Shown: positions 6,260-14,201 of the stretch, piece after piece
Numbering within the stretch: position 1 is the stretch's first letter
How the letters are laid out: every line of letters begins with the position of its first letter
NCBI GenBank assembly: GCA_964528035.1
Contig: CAZGQY010000067.1
Span: 1-19,344 of the forward strand
Direction of reading: 5' to 3'
Length of the DNA: 19,344 bases
Source: CAZGQY01 sp964528035
GTDB lineage: Bacteria; Pseudomonadota; Gammaproteobacteria; Methylococcales; UBA1147
Translations under genes and position numbers: made by a program
Notes under the pieces: model-generated
Databases searched by the model: none
Seen by the model: the letters and a program-made list of their open reading frames with translations, nothing else
Told to the model about the DNA's origin: nothing

Positions 6260-8383
6260 TTAGCTTACTAATTTTATCTGAACTAAATTATCGGAAAATG
6301 TAGGTGCATGTCCCATATCAACAAATTCTGCAGAACTGATACAATTGACGGTACCGTTATTTAATTGTCGCCAATAGCCTAATGTTGCGACAATGATCCC
6401 TGCATTCACATCATCGCTGATTTTAGCCTCTCCTTCAAATACCCCTCGATCATTAAAGACAACAACCTTATCATCTTTTTTAATCCCGCGAGCATTCGCA
6501 TCAACAGAATTAATAAGAACGAATTGCTCACCTTGCCCTTTAATTTTTTGTTCCATGTTGGCGTAACAGGAATTCAAGAATCCATGACTTTTGGGTGAAA
6601 TTATATTCAAAGGGTACTTTTTAGCCAGTTCAGGGCTGCTCTCGGGCGTTTCTCTTGAGGCGACATAATCAGGCAGACTATCCAGCATTTCTCCAGATTG
6701 AAAGCCTTCATACATTTGGCGGAATGGCCCCGCCACGAAGTTAGTCGCTCCATCCAGTTTAAATTCACATTTACCCGATGTGGTAGGGAAGTTGCCTTTT
6801 TTATGTGGTGCGCGATCGTCTTTTGTGCCTATCGTTAATCGTGCAAAACCATGTTCGCGCAGGTAAGCTAAATCGATACCATCACACGCCGGAGAATCCC
6901 AGTCTACATAATTTTCAAGACACTCACTGTCTGACCATCTGAAATTTTCTTCCTCATATCCCATTCGTTTAGCCAAGCGCTGGAATATTTCATTATTTGG
7001 GATTGCTTCACCAGGAGATTCAACGCATTTTGCATTGTATGTTAGATAGAGGTGTCCCCATGAAAGAACTATATCTTCCATCTCCGCTCCCATGGATGCA
7101 GGCAAAACTATATCGGCATAAGCGGCAGTATCAGAGATGAAATGCTCTGCAGATACCATAAACAGATCTTCGCGTTTCAATCCTTGGATAATTTTGTCTG
7201 TTTCAGGTGCTTGTGTCACGGGGTTGGTATTCCAGCACATCATGGATTTAATCGGCGTATCAAGCTTTGTTTCACCTGTCAGTAGTCGACCGAGTTGCAG
7301 GTTATTAACAACTGGAGTGTTTTCTGGGATTAACTCCGGGCGACTAATGACATCAAATTTATATGGATGTTCCCATACGGAAAATTGTAGTGCACCACCG
7401 CCTACATGCCGCCAAGCACCAATTAAAGCGGGAAGGCAACTCACAGCACGAATCGCTTGGCCACCGCCATAGTTTCTTTCCAAAGCAACACCAATGCGGA
7501 TAGCCGCAGGCGGTGTGCTCGCATATTCTCTGGCAAATTGCCGAATATCTTCTGCTGGTATTCCAGTTATTAATTCTGCCCATTCGGGTGTTCGATCATT
7601 AGCCCGCTCAGCCAATTCTGAATAGCCATTAGTATAATTCTCAATATATTCTTTATCTATCAGGCCTTCTTCAATAATGGTGTGAATCATCGCCATTGCT
7701 AATGCGCCGTCAGTTCCTGGTTTGGGTGCAAGATGCCAGTCTGCTTCTTTTGCGGTTTTCGAAGCAAACGAGTCAATAACGATAACTTTTGCCCCTTTTT
7801 TCTGGGCTTGTTTAATAATGTGCCAATGATGGAGATTGGTACTTACAGAATTACACGCCCAAATAACGATATATTTAGAATGAATAAAACTTTCTGGATC
7901 AACACCCGCAGTAGGACCAACAGTCAGCAACCAGGCAGTACAAGACCCTTCTCCACAAAATGTACGCTCAGTAACGGTTGCTCCCATACGATTAAAAAAG
8001 GCATCTCCACCATTTAATCCATGTACTAAGCCCTGGTTACCAAGATAACTATTGGGCATAATCGCATGTGCACCATGTTCCTCGATAATGGCTTTCCATT
8101 TTGTGGTTATTTCATCCAATGCCTCATCCCAACTAATTCTTTCAAACTGTTTGCTGCCTTTCGGACCAGTACGACGCAGTGGATATAGCAAACGGTCTGG
8201 ATGGTAATGTCGTTTTTCGTAATCCTTTAATTTGACACACAGCCCACCTCGAGTCATGGGATGGTTTGGATTGCCTTTAACGCTTTTCAGTTTTCCATCT
8301 TCAACTTCATAGACCATTGAGCAGGTATCCGGGCAGTCATGAGGACAACCGCCATGTGCAGTTTTTTTGATTTGAGCGGACAT
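6260..8383 (-). CDS. stand-alone molybdopterin oxidoreductase with [4Fe-4S] motif (DMSO reductase family)
   Basis: This 707-aa protein belongs to the DMSO reductase superfamily of bis-molybdopterin guanine dinucleotide enzymes. The N-terminal iron-sulfur motif is complete: C13-x3-C17-x3-C21-x27-C49, with a following Lys (K51). The molybdopterin domain follows, with a likely metal-ligand region at T-E-R-T-F-C143-G-E-G-S147-C148; C143 is the best candidate ligand by position. The C-terminal dinucleotide-binding domain is present from about residue 590 (P-L-N-I-I-S-P-K-S-H-G-F). There is no twin-arginine signal, so it should be cytoplasmic. No electron-transfer or membrane subunit is encoded beside it. 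A GAGGA Shine-Dalgarno (8391-8395) fixes the ATG at 8383. The fold is sure; the substrate is unknown, with formate-dehydrogenase-like, thiosulfate or other reductase roles possible. Confidence 0.85.
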   Translation of the reverse strand: MSAQIKKTAHGGCPHDCPDTCSMVYEVEDGKLKSVKGNPNHPMTRGGLCVKLKDYEKRHYHPDRLLYPLRRTGPKGSKQFERISWDEALDEITTKWKAIIEEHGAHAIMPNSYLGNQGLVHGLNGGDAFFNRMGATVTERTFCGEGSCTAWLLTVGPTAGVDPESFIHSKYIVIWACNSVSTNLHHWHIIKQAQKKGAKVIVIDSFASKTAKEADWHLAPKPGTDGALAMAMIHTIIEEGLIDKEYIENYTNGYSELAERANDRTPEWAELITGIPAEDIRQFAREYASTPPAAIRIGVALERNYGGGQAIRAVSCLPALIGAWRHVGGGALQFSVWEHPYKFDVISRPELIPENTPVVNNLQLGRLLTGETKLDTPIKSMMCWNTNPVTQAPETDKIIQGLKREDLFMVSAEHFISDTAAYADIVLPASMGAEMEDIVLSWGHLYLTYNAKCVESPGEAIPNNEIFQRLAKRMGYEEENFRWSDSECLENYVDWDSPACDGIDLAYLREHGFARLTIGTKDDRAPHKKGNFPTTSGKCEFKLDGATNFVAGPFRQMYEGFQSGEMLDSLPDYVASRETPESSPELAKKYPLNIISPKSHGFLNSCYANMEQKIKGQGEQFVLINSVDANARGIKKDDKVVVFNDRGVFEGEAKISDDVNAGIIVATLGYWRQLNNGTVNCISSAEFVDMGHAPTFSDNLVQIKLVS

Positions 8384-8615
8384 CGTAATTTCCTCGTTTT
8401 GAATTGTTTAACAGTTGTGGCTAATTAAAATATTTCTTCAACACTAAAGTCATCGCAGGATAACAACCAGATAGCATACTCTTTGACCCATAATTTTTCT
8501 CCATGACATTCCCCAGGAGACTAGACAATTCGGCTAAATTTCAGAAGGCTCTGAAATAGTTGTAATGCCCACGTCAATGAATGTTGGTATTAAACAATTT
8601 GGATATTTTTGGTAG
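8384..8615. other. leader/promoter region of the oxidoreductase gene
   Basis: There is no gene here. It must contain the minus-strand promoter of the oxidoreductase. A perfect 7-bp hairpin TTTCAGA (8539-8545) / TCTGAAA (8550-8556) with a 4-base loop is visible; its role is unknown. No riboswitch, including the molybdenum-cofactor type, was recognised. Confidence 0.4.
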
Positions 8616-8825
8616 CGCTAAACCTGGCTTAGGAGCGAGGATTCAATAATATACGAATCTTGACTTGTCTTATTGTCCGTCTTCTGCGTTGTAGCAACAG
8701 TTGCGTAGCCCGGCTATGCGCCTGTTACTGCGCCTTGAAGACAAACAATAATCCTGCGTCAACCTTTCGCATCTTATTAAAACCTCGCTCCTTATTTGTA
8801 AATATGGGTGAGCCCGGTTTTAGTT
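8616..8825. repeat. ~210-bp foldback element (MITE-like)
   Basis: The stretch is a long imperfect palindrome filling the gap between argH and the oxidoreductase. Outer arms AACCTGGCT (8621-8629) and AGCCCGGTT (8811-8819) are followed by a perfect 10-bp pair AGGAGCGAGG (8631-8640) / CCTCGCTCCT (8783-8792). Inner matches include TTATTGT...GTCTTC on the left against GAAGAC...ACAATAA on the right, and an apex GCGTAGCC (8703-8710) / GGCTATGC (8712-8719). No open frame is convincing. A miniature inverted-repeat element or a large structured transcript end is the likely nature. I could not define target-site duplications. Confidence 0.65.
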
Positions 8826-8832
8826 CATCCCT

Positions 8833-10233
8833 TTATTCTGGATCGCCCAATAACTGACGAGCAGCTGCGATCGCTTGTTTAACAGTCTCGGGTGCCGTTC
8901 CACCGAGATGACTGCGAGAATTTACTGAGCCCTCCAATGTTAAAACAGAGTAGACATCTTCATTGATTGCTTGTGAGAAATTTTGTAGTTCGTCAAGTGA
9001 AAGATCGGCGAGATCCCGGTTGGTATCGATTGCCAGTCGTACGGTTTTGCCAACGATTTCGTGGGCATCTCTAAAAGGTACATTTTTTCGTACCAGATAG
9101 TCTGCCAGGTCAGTGGCTGTGGAAAAGCCCTGTTTCGCTGCATCATACATGGCTTCACGATTAATCTGCGTATGTGGCATCATGTCGGCATAAGCTCGCA
9201 GACAGTCAAGCAGTGTATCAACTGTATCGAATATGGGTTCCTTGTCTTCCTGGTTATCTTTGTTGTAGGCCAGAGGTTGGCTTTTCATCAGAGTGATCAG
9301 AGATACCAGATGACCAATCACTCGTCCTGATTTGCCGCGTATAAGCTCTGGAACGTCCGGATTCTTTTTTTGAGGCATGATCGATGAGCCGGTACAGAAT
9401 GCATCGGCTAGTTCGATAAAATTAAACTGAGCGCTGGACCATAGAACCAATTCTTCAGAAAATCTCGACAGGTGAGTCATGAGCAGGCTGGCATTGGCAG
9501 TGAATTCGATCAAAAAATCACGATCACTGACCGCATCGAGAGAGTTTGCCGCGGGTCTTTCGAATCCTAAGGCCTGGGCGGTGAATGCACGATCAATGGG
9601 GAAACTGGTTCCCGCCAACGCCGCAGCACCCAGTGGCATGATATTGACCCGGCGTTGGCAGTCGCGAAATCTTTCCCGATCGCGGCACAGCATTTCAAAC
9701 CAGGCCATCATATGGTGTCCGAATGTAACGGGTTGGGCAACCTGTAGGTGGGTGAATCCAGGCATTATGCTTGCGTGTTCCTGATCTGCCAGATTCAATA
9801 AGGCAGTTTGTAAACGCTGTATTCCAGCGACAATCTGATCGATTGCATCGCGAAGATATAGCCTGATGTCGGTAGCGACCTGGTCGTTTCTGGATCGTCC
9901 AGTGTGTAGTTTTTTTCCGGCACTACCAATTCTGTCAGTCAGCCGTGCTTCGATATTCATGTGCACGTCTTCCAGTTCAGGCAACCACTGAAAATCACCA
10001 CGATCTATATCGATTTGAATTGCTTGTAAGCCTTCAATTATGGAAGTACATTCCACATCGTCCAATACGCCAACCCGGTTAAGCATTTGCGCATGTGCAA
10101 TTGAACCTTGTATATCAAATTGAGCAAGCCGTTTGTCAAAGCTAACCGATGCGGTGAATTGTTCTACGAATGTATCGGTTTCCTGGGTAAATCGACCTCC
10201 CCAAAGTTTATCTTTGTCGTTTTCTGTAGTCAT
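8833..10233 (-). CDS. argH: argininosuccinate lyase
   Basis: The enzyme cleaves argininosuccinate to arginine and fumarate, the last step of arginine synthesis, as a cytoplasmic homotetramer. The 466-aa length is normal. Conserved blocks are W-G-G-R-F at 11-15, H-T-G-R-S-R-N-D at 110-117, T161-H162 of the active site, and the fumarase-superfamily signature G-S-S-I-M-P-Q-K-K-N-P at 282-292. I place the start at the ATG at 10233, giving M-T-T-E-N-D; the longer frame begins at a GTG (10278) that would lie upstream of the perfect TATAAT at 10270-10275 and is therefore unlikely. The gene is divergent from algZ, the conserved Pseudomonas-type order. Confidence 0.96.
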   Translation of the reverse strand: MTTENDKDKLWGGRFTQETDTFVEQFTASVSFDKRLAQFDIQGSIAHAQMLNRVGVLDDVECTSIIEGLQAIQIDIDRGDFQWLPELEDVHMNIEARLTDRIGSAGKKLHTGRSRNDQVATDIRLYLRDAIDQIVAGIQRLQTALLNLADQEHASIMPGFTHLQVAQPVTFGHHMMAWFEMLCRDRERFRDCQRRVNIMPLGAAALAGTSFPIDRAFTAQALGFERPAANSLDAVSDRDFLIEFTANASLLMTHLSRFSEELVLWSSAQFNFIELADAFCTGSSIMPQKKNPDVPELIRGKSGRVIGHLVSLITLMKSQPLAYNKDNQEDKEPIFDTVDTLLDCLRAYADMMPHTQINREAMYDAAKQGFSTATDLADYLVRKNVPFRDAHEIVGKTVRLAIDTNRDLADLSLDELQNFSQAINEDVYSVLTLEGSVNSRSHLGGTAPETVKQAIAAARQLLGDPE

Positions 10234-10269
10234 GGCAAACCGCGCGTGTTTCTTGGAAAAAAGTGGGTC

Positions 10270-10275
10270 ATTATA
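10270..10275 (-). promoter_or_regulatory. -10 element for argH
   Basis: A perfect TATAAT is read on the minus strand at 10275-10270, placing transcription start near 10262 and leaving a leader of about 30 bases to the argH ATG at 10233. The -35 region (around 10293-10298) is poor. The intergenic gap to algZ is only 61 bases, so the argH and algZ promoters must overlap or abut. Confidence 0.5.
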
Positions 10276-10294
10276 CACCTGCTAAACTGAAAAC

Positions 10295-11353
10295 ATGATT
10301 ATGCGTAGCGTCTATGAAAACGAGATTCACTATTTGCCCGATTTTTGCAGCATCAGGGGTGTATTTGCTGTAGTTTTGGTGGCACAAGCACTGGCATTTA
10401 CCCTGGAATTATCATCTTGCTATCAAATCGAACAATATTGGTCGGGGTTGGGGGTGCGATCTTTATTTATTCAGTGGATTGCACTCAGCAGTGCCGCGAT
10501 CTTGTGTCTTTTCAGATCTAAGTTTGAAAAATTCAGTAGTCTGACAACAGCTATAGTCGTATTCGTGATTATCCAGATCATTACGCTGGCGGTCAGTAGT
10601 ATGGTTGCGTGGGGAATGGATCGTTCCTTTGATGGAGGTTCGCTGTCGGTTTCAACGAGTGAATTTTTTTTTCGCAATCTGGGTGTCAGCTGCATCGTCA
10701 CCATCGTCCTGCTGCGCTATCTTCATGTTCAGTTTCAATGGAAGATACAGCAAAGGGGTGAGCAAGAGGCACGTTTGGCAGCATTGCAGTCCAGGATCAG
10801 GCCGCATTTTTTATTTAATAGCCTGAATACGATTGCAAGTTTGACCCGTAGCGATCCGAGTTTGGCTGAAGAGCTTGTCCAGGATCTTGCTGAGTTATTT
10901 CGCGCCAGTCTAATGCAAAATCAAAAGTTTATTCGTCTGGACGATGAGCTTGAACTGGTGAAACAGTATTTGAATATAGAACACCAGCGTTTGGGGGAGC
11001 GTCTTAAGGTGTTTTGGGAAATTGGCGACATACCCCAGGATTCGCTTATCCCGCCCTTGACTTTACAGCCACTGGTCGAAAATGCTGTATATCATGGTGT
11101 GGAGTTGGCTGAATTGGGTGGAAAAATATGGCTGCAAGGTCGATCGGCAGGTGATAAGCTCGTTTTAACGATTAAAAACACCCTGGCGATTGATAGGGCT
11201 GGTCTGGTGCGGGAGGGAAACCGAATTGCCGTAGATAATATTAGTGCCAGAATTCAGGGTTGTTTTCCAGAAACTGGTCAGGTTCTGATTAGTACTGTCG
11301 ATGATTGCTATCAGGTTAGGGTGGTTATTCCACGTCGGGTTGGAGCGCAATGA
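10295..11353 (+). CDS. algZ: AlgZ/FimS-like membrane histidine kinase
   Basis: This is a sensor kinase of the LytS/His_kinase (PF06580) family. The 352-aa product begins with about four membrane segments (about residues 22-40, 55-72, 84-104 and 130-144), then a short coiled linker (146-165). The H-box is R-P-H171-F-L-F-N-S-L-N and the N-box is L-Q-P-L-V-E-N263-A-V-Y-H-G. As in other AlgZ proteins, a classical D-x-G-x-G box is missing; the corresponding place reads N-R-I-A-V-D-N-I. The start may be 10295 or the in-frame ATG at 10301; neither has a strong Shine-Dalgarno. It overlaps algR by 4 bases (ATGA). In Pseudomonas the pair controls alginate, type IV pili and virulence; here the targets are unknown. 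Confidence 0.9.
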   Translation: MIMRSVYENEIHYLPDFCSIRGVFAVVLVAQALAFTLELSSCYQIEQYWSGLGVRSLFIQWIALSSAAILCLFRSKFEKFSSLTTAIVVFVIIQIITLAVSSMVAWGMDRSFDGGSLSVSTSEFFFRNLGVSCIVTIVLLRYLHVQFQWKIQQRGEQEARLAALQSRIRPHFLFNSLNTIASLTRSDPSLAEELVQDLAELFRASLMQNQKFIRLDDELELVKQYLNIEHQRLGERLKVFWEIGDIPQDSLIPPLTLQPLVENAVYHGVELAELGGKIWLQGRSAGDKLVLTIKNTLAIDRAGLVREGNRIAVDNISARIQGCFPETGQVLISTVDDCYQVRVVIPRRVGAQ

Positions 11354-12111
11354 ATATCTTGCTTGTTGACGACGAACAACCGGCACGCCACCGCCTGGCC
11401 AGTCTGATCGAGGAATTGGGTGCTGATTATGAGGTTGTTGGAGAAGCTGAAAATGGTGCGAAAGCAGTTTCCTGTTGTCTTAAAAATCAGATCGATCTGG
11501 TCTTTCTCGATATCCGCATGCCAGTAATGGACGGTATGGATACCGCCAGGGAATTGTCGAAATTAGACAGGCAACCGGTTATTATTTTTGTAACCGCATA
11601 CGATGAACATGCCCTGCAGGCATTTGAATCCAATGCTCTCGACTATCTTCTCAAACCCATACGCAAGAATCGATTGCAACGGGCTTTGCAAAAAGCCCAG
11701 GTATTTAGTCGTGCGCGGTGGGATAGCCTGCAAAAAACTTCATTGCTAAACGGCAATGCTCGCTCACATATATGTATTCACGAACGTGGTGATATACGAT
11801 TGGTTCCTGTCACCGAAATTCGATATCTTCTGGCCGATCAAAAGTATACCGTCCTAAGGTCAGCAGACCGAGAGGATTTGCTGGATGAATCTTTGAAGAC
11901 CTTTGAGCGTGAGTTTTCTTCACTCTTTGTTCGTGTGCATAGAAATGCTTTGGTTGCGATTAGCCACATTCAGGGTTTGCAAAAAGACTCTGATAAACAT
12001 TTGCGTGTGATGTTAGACGGAATACCTGAATCTATTGAAGTCAGCAGGCGACATGTAGCATCCGTACGTTCGATTATTCGCGGACTAAAATCACCCCGCA
12101 CTGATTTTTGA
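11350..12111 (+). CDS. algR: AlgR-like LytTR response regulator
   Basis: The 253-aa protein has an N-terminal receiver domain with acidic pocket D7-D8, phospho-acceptor D54 (in L-D54-I-R-M-P) and conserved K102 (in L-L-K-P-I). A C-terminal LytTR DNA-binding domain lies at about 140-245, with the family marks V-x-R-x-H-R-N and E-V-S-R-R-H. It starts within the algZ stop codon, so the two are translationally coupled and form a two-component pair. Length and layout match Pseudomonas AlgR. LytTR regulators bind direct repeats upstream of target genes; I could not point to such a site in this window. Confidence 0.93.
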   Translation: MNILLVDDEQPARHRLASLIEELGADYEVVGEAENGAKAVSCCLKNQIDLVFLDIRMPVMDGMDTARELSKLDRQPVIIFVTAYDEHALQAFESNALDYLLKPIRKNRLQRALQKAQVFSRARWDSLQKTSLLNGNARSHICIHERGDIRLVPVTEIRYLLADQKYTVLRSADREDLLDESLKTFEREFSSLFVRVHRNALVAISHIQGLQKDSDKHLRVMLDGIPESIEVSRRHVASVRSIIRGLKSPRTDF

Positions 12112-12206
12112 TACAATACTCCAGATAAACTAGATCCTACTCAGTGTGGCTTTGCATTGTGGGTTCAGGGTATTTAAGTTTGTCGCGAATGATTGTTCTG
12201 TTTATC

Positions 12207-12226
12207 CTAAAGAAAAGATTCTTTAG
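12207..12226 (+). promoter_or_regulatory. hairpin in hemC leader
   Basis: A perfect 8-bp stem CTAAAGAA (12207-12214) / TTCTTTAG (12219-12226) with a 4-base loop lies 35 bases before the hemC start in the 150-base gap after algR. It could affect hemC translation or processing of an algZR-hem transcript. A promoter in this gap is possible but I cannot define it. Confidence 0.35.
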
Positions 12227-12261
12227 CAGAAATATTTTGTTACGGTTTCCAGGAAAAATTA

Positions 12262-13188
12262 GTGTCGAATGTGATCCGTATTGCTACACGAAAAAGTCCG
12301 CTTGCATTATGGCAGGCGGAGCATGTTGTGCATCGTTTGCAGAAGGATTTTCCAGGGATTAAATCCGAGTTGGTTCGGCTATCTACCCGGGGTGACAAAA
12401 TTCTTGATGCGCCTTTGGCTAAAGTGGGCGGTAAGGGATTGTTCGTAAAAGAGTTGGAGCAGTGTTTGTTGGAAGGTGGTGCGGATATCGCGGTACATTC
12501 CATGAAGGATGTTCCGGTTGAATTCCCTCAAGGCTTACACATTGGTGCAATACTAAAACGGCAAGATCCGCGCGATGCATTTGTTTCCAATAAGTACTCA
12601 GCACATACAGATATTGAAACCGGTGCGATAATCGGCACTTCAAGTTTACGTCGCCAGTGTCAGCTTAAAGCACTTTTTCCTGATTGTAAGATCGTAAGCC
12701 TGCGTGGAAATGTAAATACACGTCTGGATAAACTTGATCGGGGTGACTACGATGCGATACTGCTTGCTTCCGCAGGCCTGAAAAGGTTAGGGTTGGAGAG
12801 AAGAATCACCGAAATTCTGGATCTGTCTGTTTGTTTGCCAGCCATTGGTCAGGGCGCTATTGGTATCGAGTGCCGAATTGATGATCGTAGAATTGCGGAT
12901 TTTTTGACAGTTTTACACGATCCTGATACTGATATTCGTATTCGTGCAGAGCGGGGGATGAATAATCGCTTAAATGGCGGTTGCCAGGTACCTATTGCGG
13001 GTTTCGCAGAATTGCTCGATGATGAAGTTCGGTTGAGAGGAATTGTCGGCAGGCCAGATGGAAGCCAATTAATTACCGGAGAGATCTGCGGTTCAGTAGA
13101 AAGCCCGGAAAAGTTGGGCTGCGCCTTAGCCGAGGATTTGTTATCGAGAGGTGCGGATCGAATTTTGGAGGAGGTATTTGGGACATAG
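12262..13188 (+). CDS. hemC: hydroxymethylbilane synthase (porphobilinogen deaminase)
   Basis: The enzyme joins four porphobilinogens into hydroxymethylbilane, the linear precursor of heme, siroheme and cobalamin, in the cytoplasm. The 308-aa length is normal. Conserved blocks are R-I-A-T-R-K-S-P-L-A-L-W-Q at 6-18, V-G-G-K-G-L-F-V-K-E at 55-64, the active-site H-S-M-K-D83-V-P, S-L-R-G-N at 147-151, and the dipyrromethane-cofactor cysteine C241 in N-G-G-C-Q-V-P. The start codon is GTG at 12262 with AGGA 7 bases upstream. It is followed 3 bases later by hemD. Placement after algR is the conserved Pseudomonas-type arrangement. Confidence 0.97.
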   Translation: MSNVIRIATRKSPLALWQAEHVVHRLQKDFPGIKSELVRLSTRGDKILDAPLAKVGGKGLFVKELEQCLLEGGADIAVHSMKDVPVEFPQGLHIGAILKRQDPRDAFVSNKYSAHTDIETGAIIGTSSLRRQCQLKALFPDCKIVSLRGNVNTRLDKLDRGDYDAILLASAGLKRLGLERRITEILDLSVCLPAIGQGAIGIECRIDDRRIADFLTVLHDPDTDIRIRAERGMNNRLNGGCQVPIAGFAELLDDEVRLRGIVGRPDGSQLITGEICGSVESPEKLGCALAEDLLSRGADRILEEVFGT

Positions 13189-13191
13189 GAT

Positions 13192-13962
13192 ATGGTGGTG
13201 TACCCTAATCTTAAAGGTATCAGGATACTGGTAACCCGGCCAGAAGGACAAGCCCGGGATATCTGCAATACGATTGAAGCCTTGGGTGGGTTTCCGATTA
13301 GATTTCCAACCATTGAAATTAGGCGGTCAAAAGCGATTGCTACAGCAGTGAATCTTCTGGAAGCTAAAAATAGTTATAACTGGTTGGTGTTTGTGAGTGT
13401 AAACGCGGTATATTTCGCATTGCAATCATGTCAACATGGGGTTTTTAATACACCTGGCTTGAGGATAGCTGCGATAGGAAAGGCGACTGCACTGGCTTTG
13501 CAAGATTATAATATCAAGGTGGATTTGGTTCCAAAAGGCCGCTTTAACAGCGAAGCTTTGTTATCATTGCCGCAAATGCATCAAGTGCAGGGTAAGCGTA
13601 TTGTGATTGTTCGCGGAGAAGGTGGTCGGGGTTTACTTGCGGAAACCCTGGTAAAGAGAGGCGCAATAGTGACTTATGCTGAAGTGTACAAGAGGATAAT
13701 TCCAGCGATTGATCTGCAGCAGTGTTTGCGACAATGGCGTGAAGGTGTTGATGTGGTTCTCATCACCAGCGGGGAATCTTTGACGAACCTGTTTACGATG
13801 ATTGGCGATGAGGGTTTTGAATGGTTGAAGAATGTACCTTTCGTTGTTGTGAGTCCTCGAATTGCCGAACAAGCATCCAGGGTCGGGCTTGGAAAAGTAG
13901 TACTGGCGGCAGGGGTGTCGGATTCGGCATTATTAGAGGCTGTTGTCGGATTGAGTCGTTGA
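13192..13962 (+). CDS. hemD: uroporphyrinogen-III synthase
   Basis: The product, 256 aa, is the size expected for HemD, which cyclises hydroxymethylbilane with inversion of ring D to give uroporphyrinogen III. The family is poorly conserved, but the pattern I-L-V-T-R-P-E-G-Q-A at 11-20, F-P-T-I-E-I at 38-43, W-L-V-F-V-S-V-N-A-V at about 64-73, and a C-terminal L-I-T-S-G-E-S-L block fit. It begins 3 bases after the hemC stop, so it is co-translated from the same message. Its stop is followed by a small hairpin with a T-rich tail (13989-14015). Confidence 0.93.
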   Translation: MVVYPNLKGIRILVTRPEGQARDICNTIEALGGFPIRFPTIEIRRSKAIATAVNLLEAKNSYNWLVFVSVNAVYFALQSCQHGVFNTPGLRIAAIGKATALALQDYNIKVDLVPKGRFNSEALLSLPQMHQVQGKRIVIVRGEGGRGLLAETLVKRGAIVTYAEVYKRIIPAIDLQQCLRQWREGVDVVLITSGESLTNLFTMIGDEGFEWLKNVPFVVVSPRIAEQASRVGLGKVVLAAGVSDSALLEAVVGLSR

Positions 13963-13988
13963 TTTGGTGGTAAATGGCTAAAGAGTTT

Positions 13989-14015
13989 GATTCGTATTCC
14001 GAATCATTCTTTTTC
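13989..14015 (+). terminator. weak rho-independent terminator after hemD
   Basis: A 6-bp stem GATTCG (13989-13994) / CGAATC (14000-14005) is followed by a T-rich tract (14007-14015). The stem is short and AT-containing, so termination may be partial, allowing some read-through into hemX. Confidence 0.4.
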
Positions 14016-14067
14016 TGAAATGTCTATTTCATAGGAATGAAATTTATCATTCTCTGTTCGATTTGTA

Positions 14068-14096
14068 TTCAACGGCTTGCAGTCATGGAATATAAT
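14068..14096 (+). promoter_or_regulatory. candidate hemX promoter
   Basis: A perfect -10 TATAAT at 14091-14096 lies 17 bases from a poor -35 (TTCAAC, 14068-14073). It is in the 239-base gap between hemD and hemX and would give a leader of about 100 bases. The -10 is seen; activity is inferred. Confidence 0.4.
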
Positions 14097-14201
14097 AGTT
14101 CATAGTATACCGGTTAACTTATCGGTTTTTGAATAGTAGCTAAATAGTTACGCCAGTAAATCCCAGGGTGTAAAAGATTTTGAACAGCAACAAAACAGAA
14201 T

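Noticed and set aside
10234..10278. Upstream GTG start for argH
   Set aside because: It would begin ahead of the TATAAT at 10270-10275, and conserved ArgH proteins start at the later ATG.
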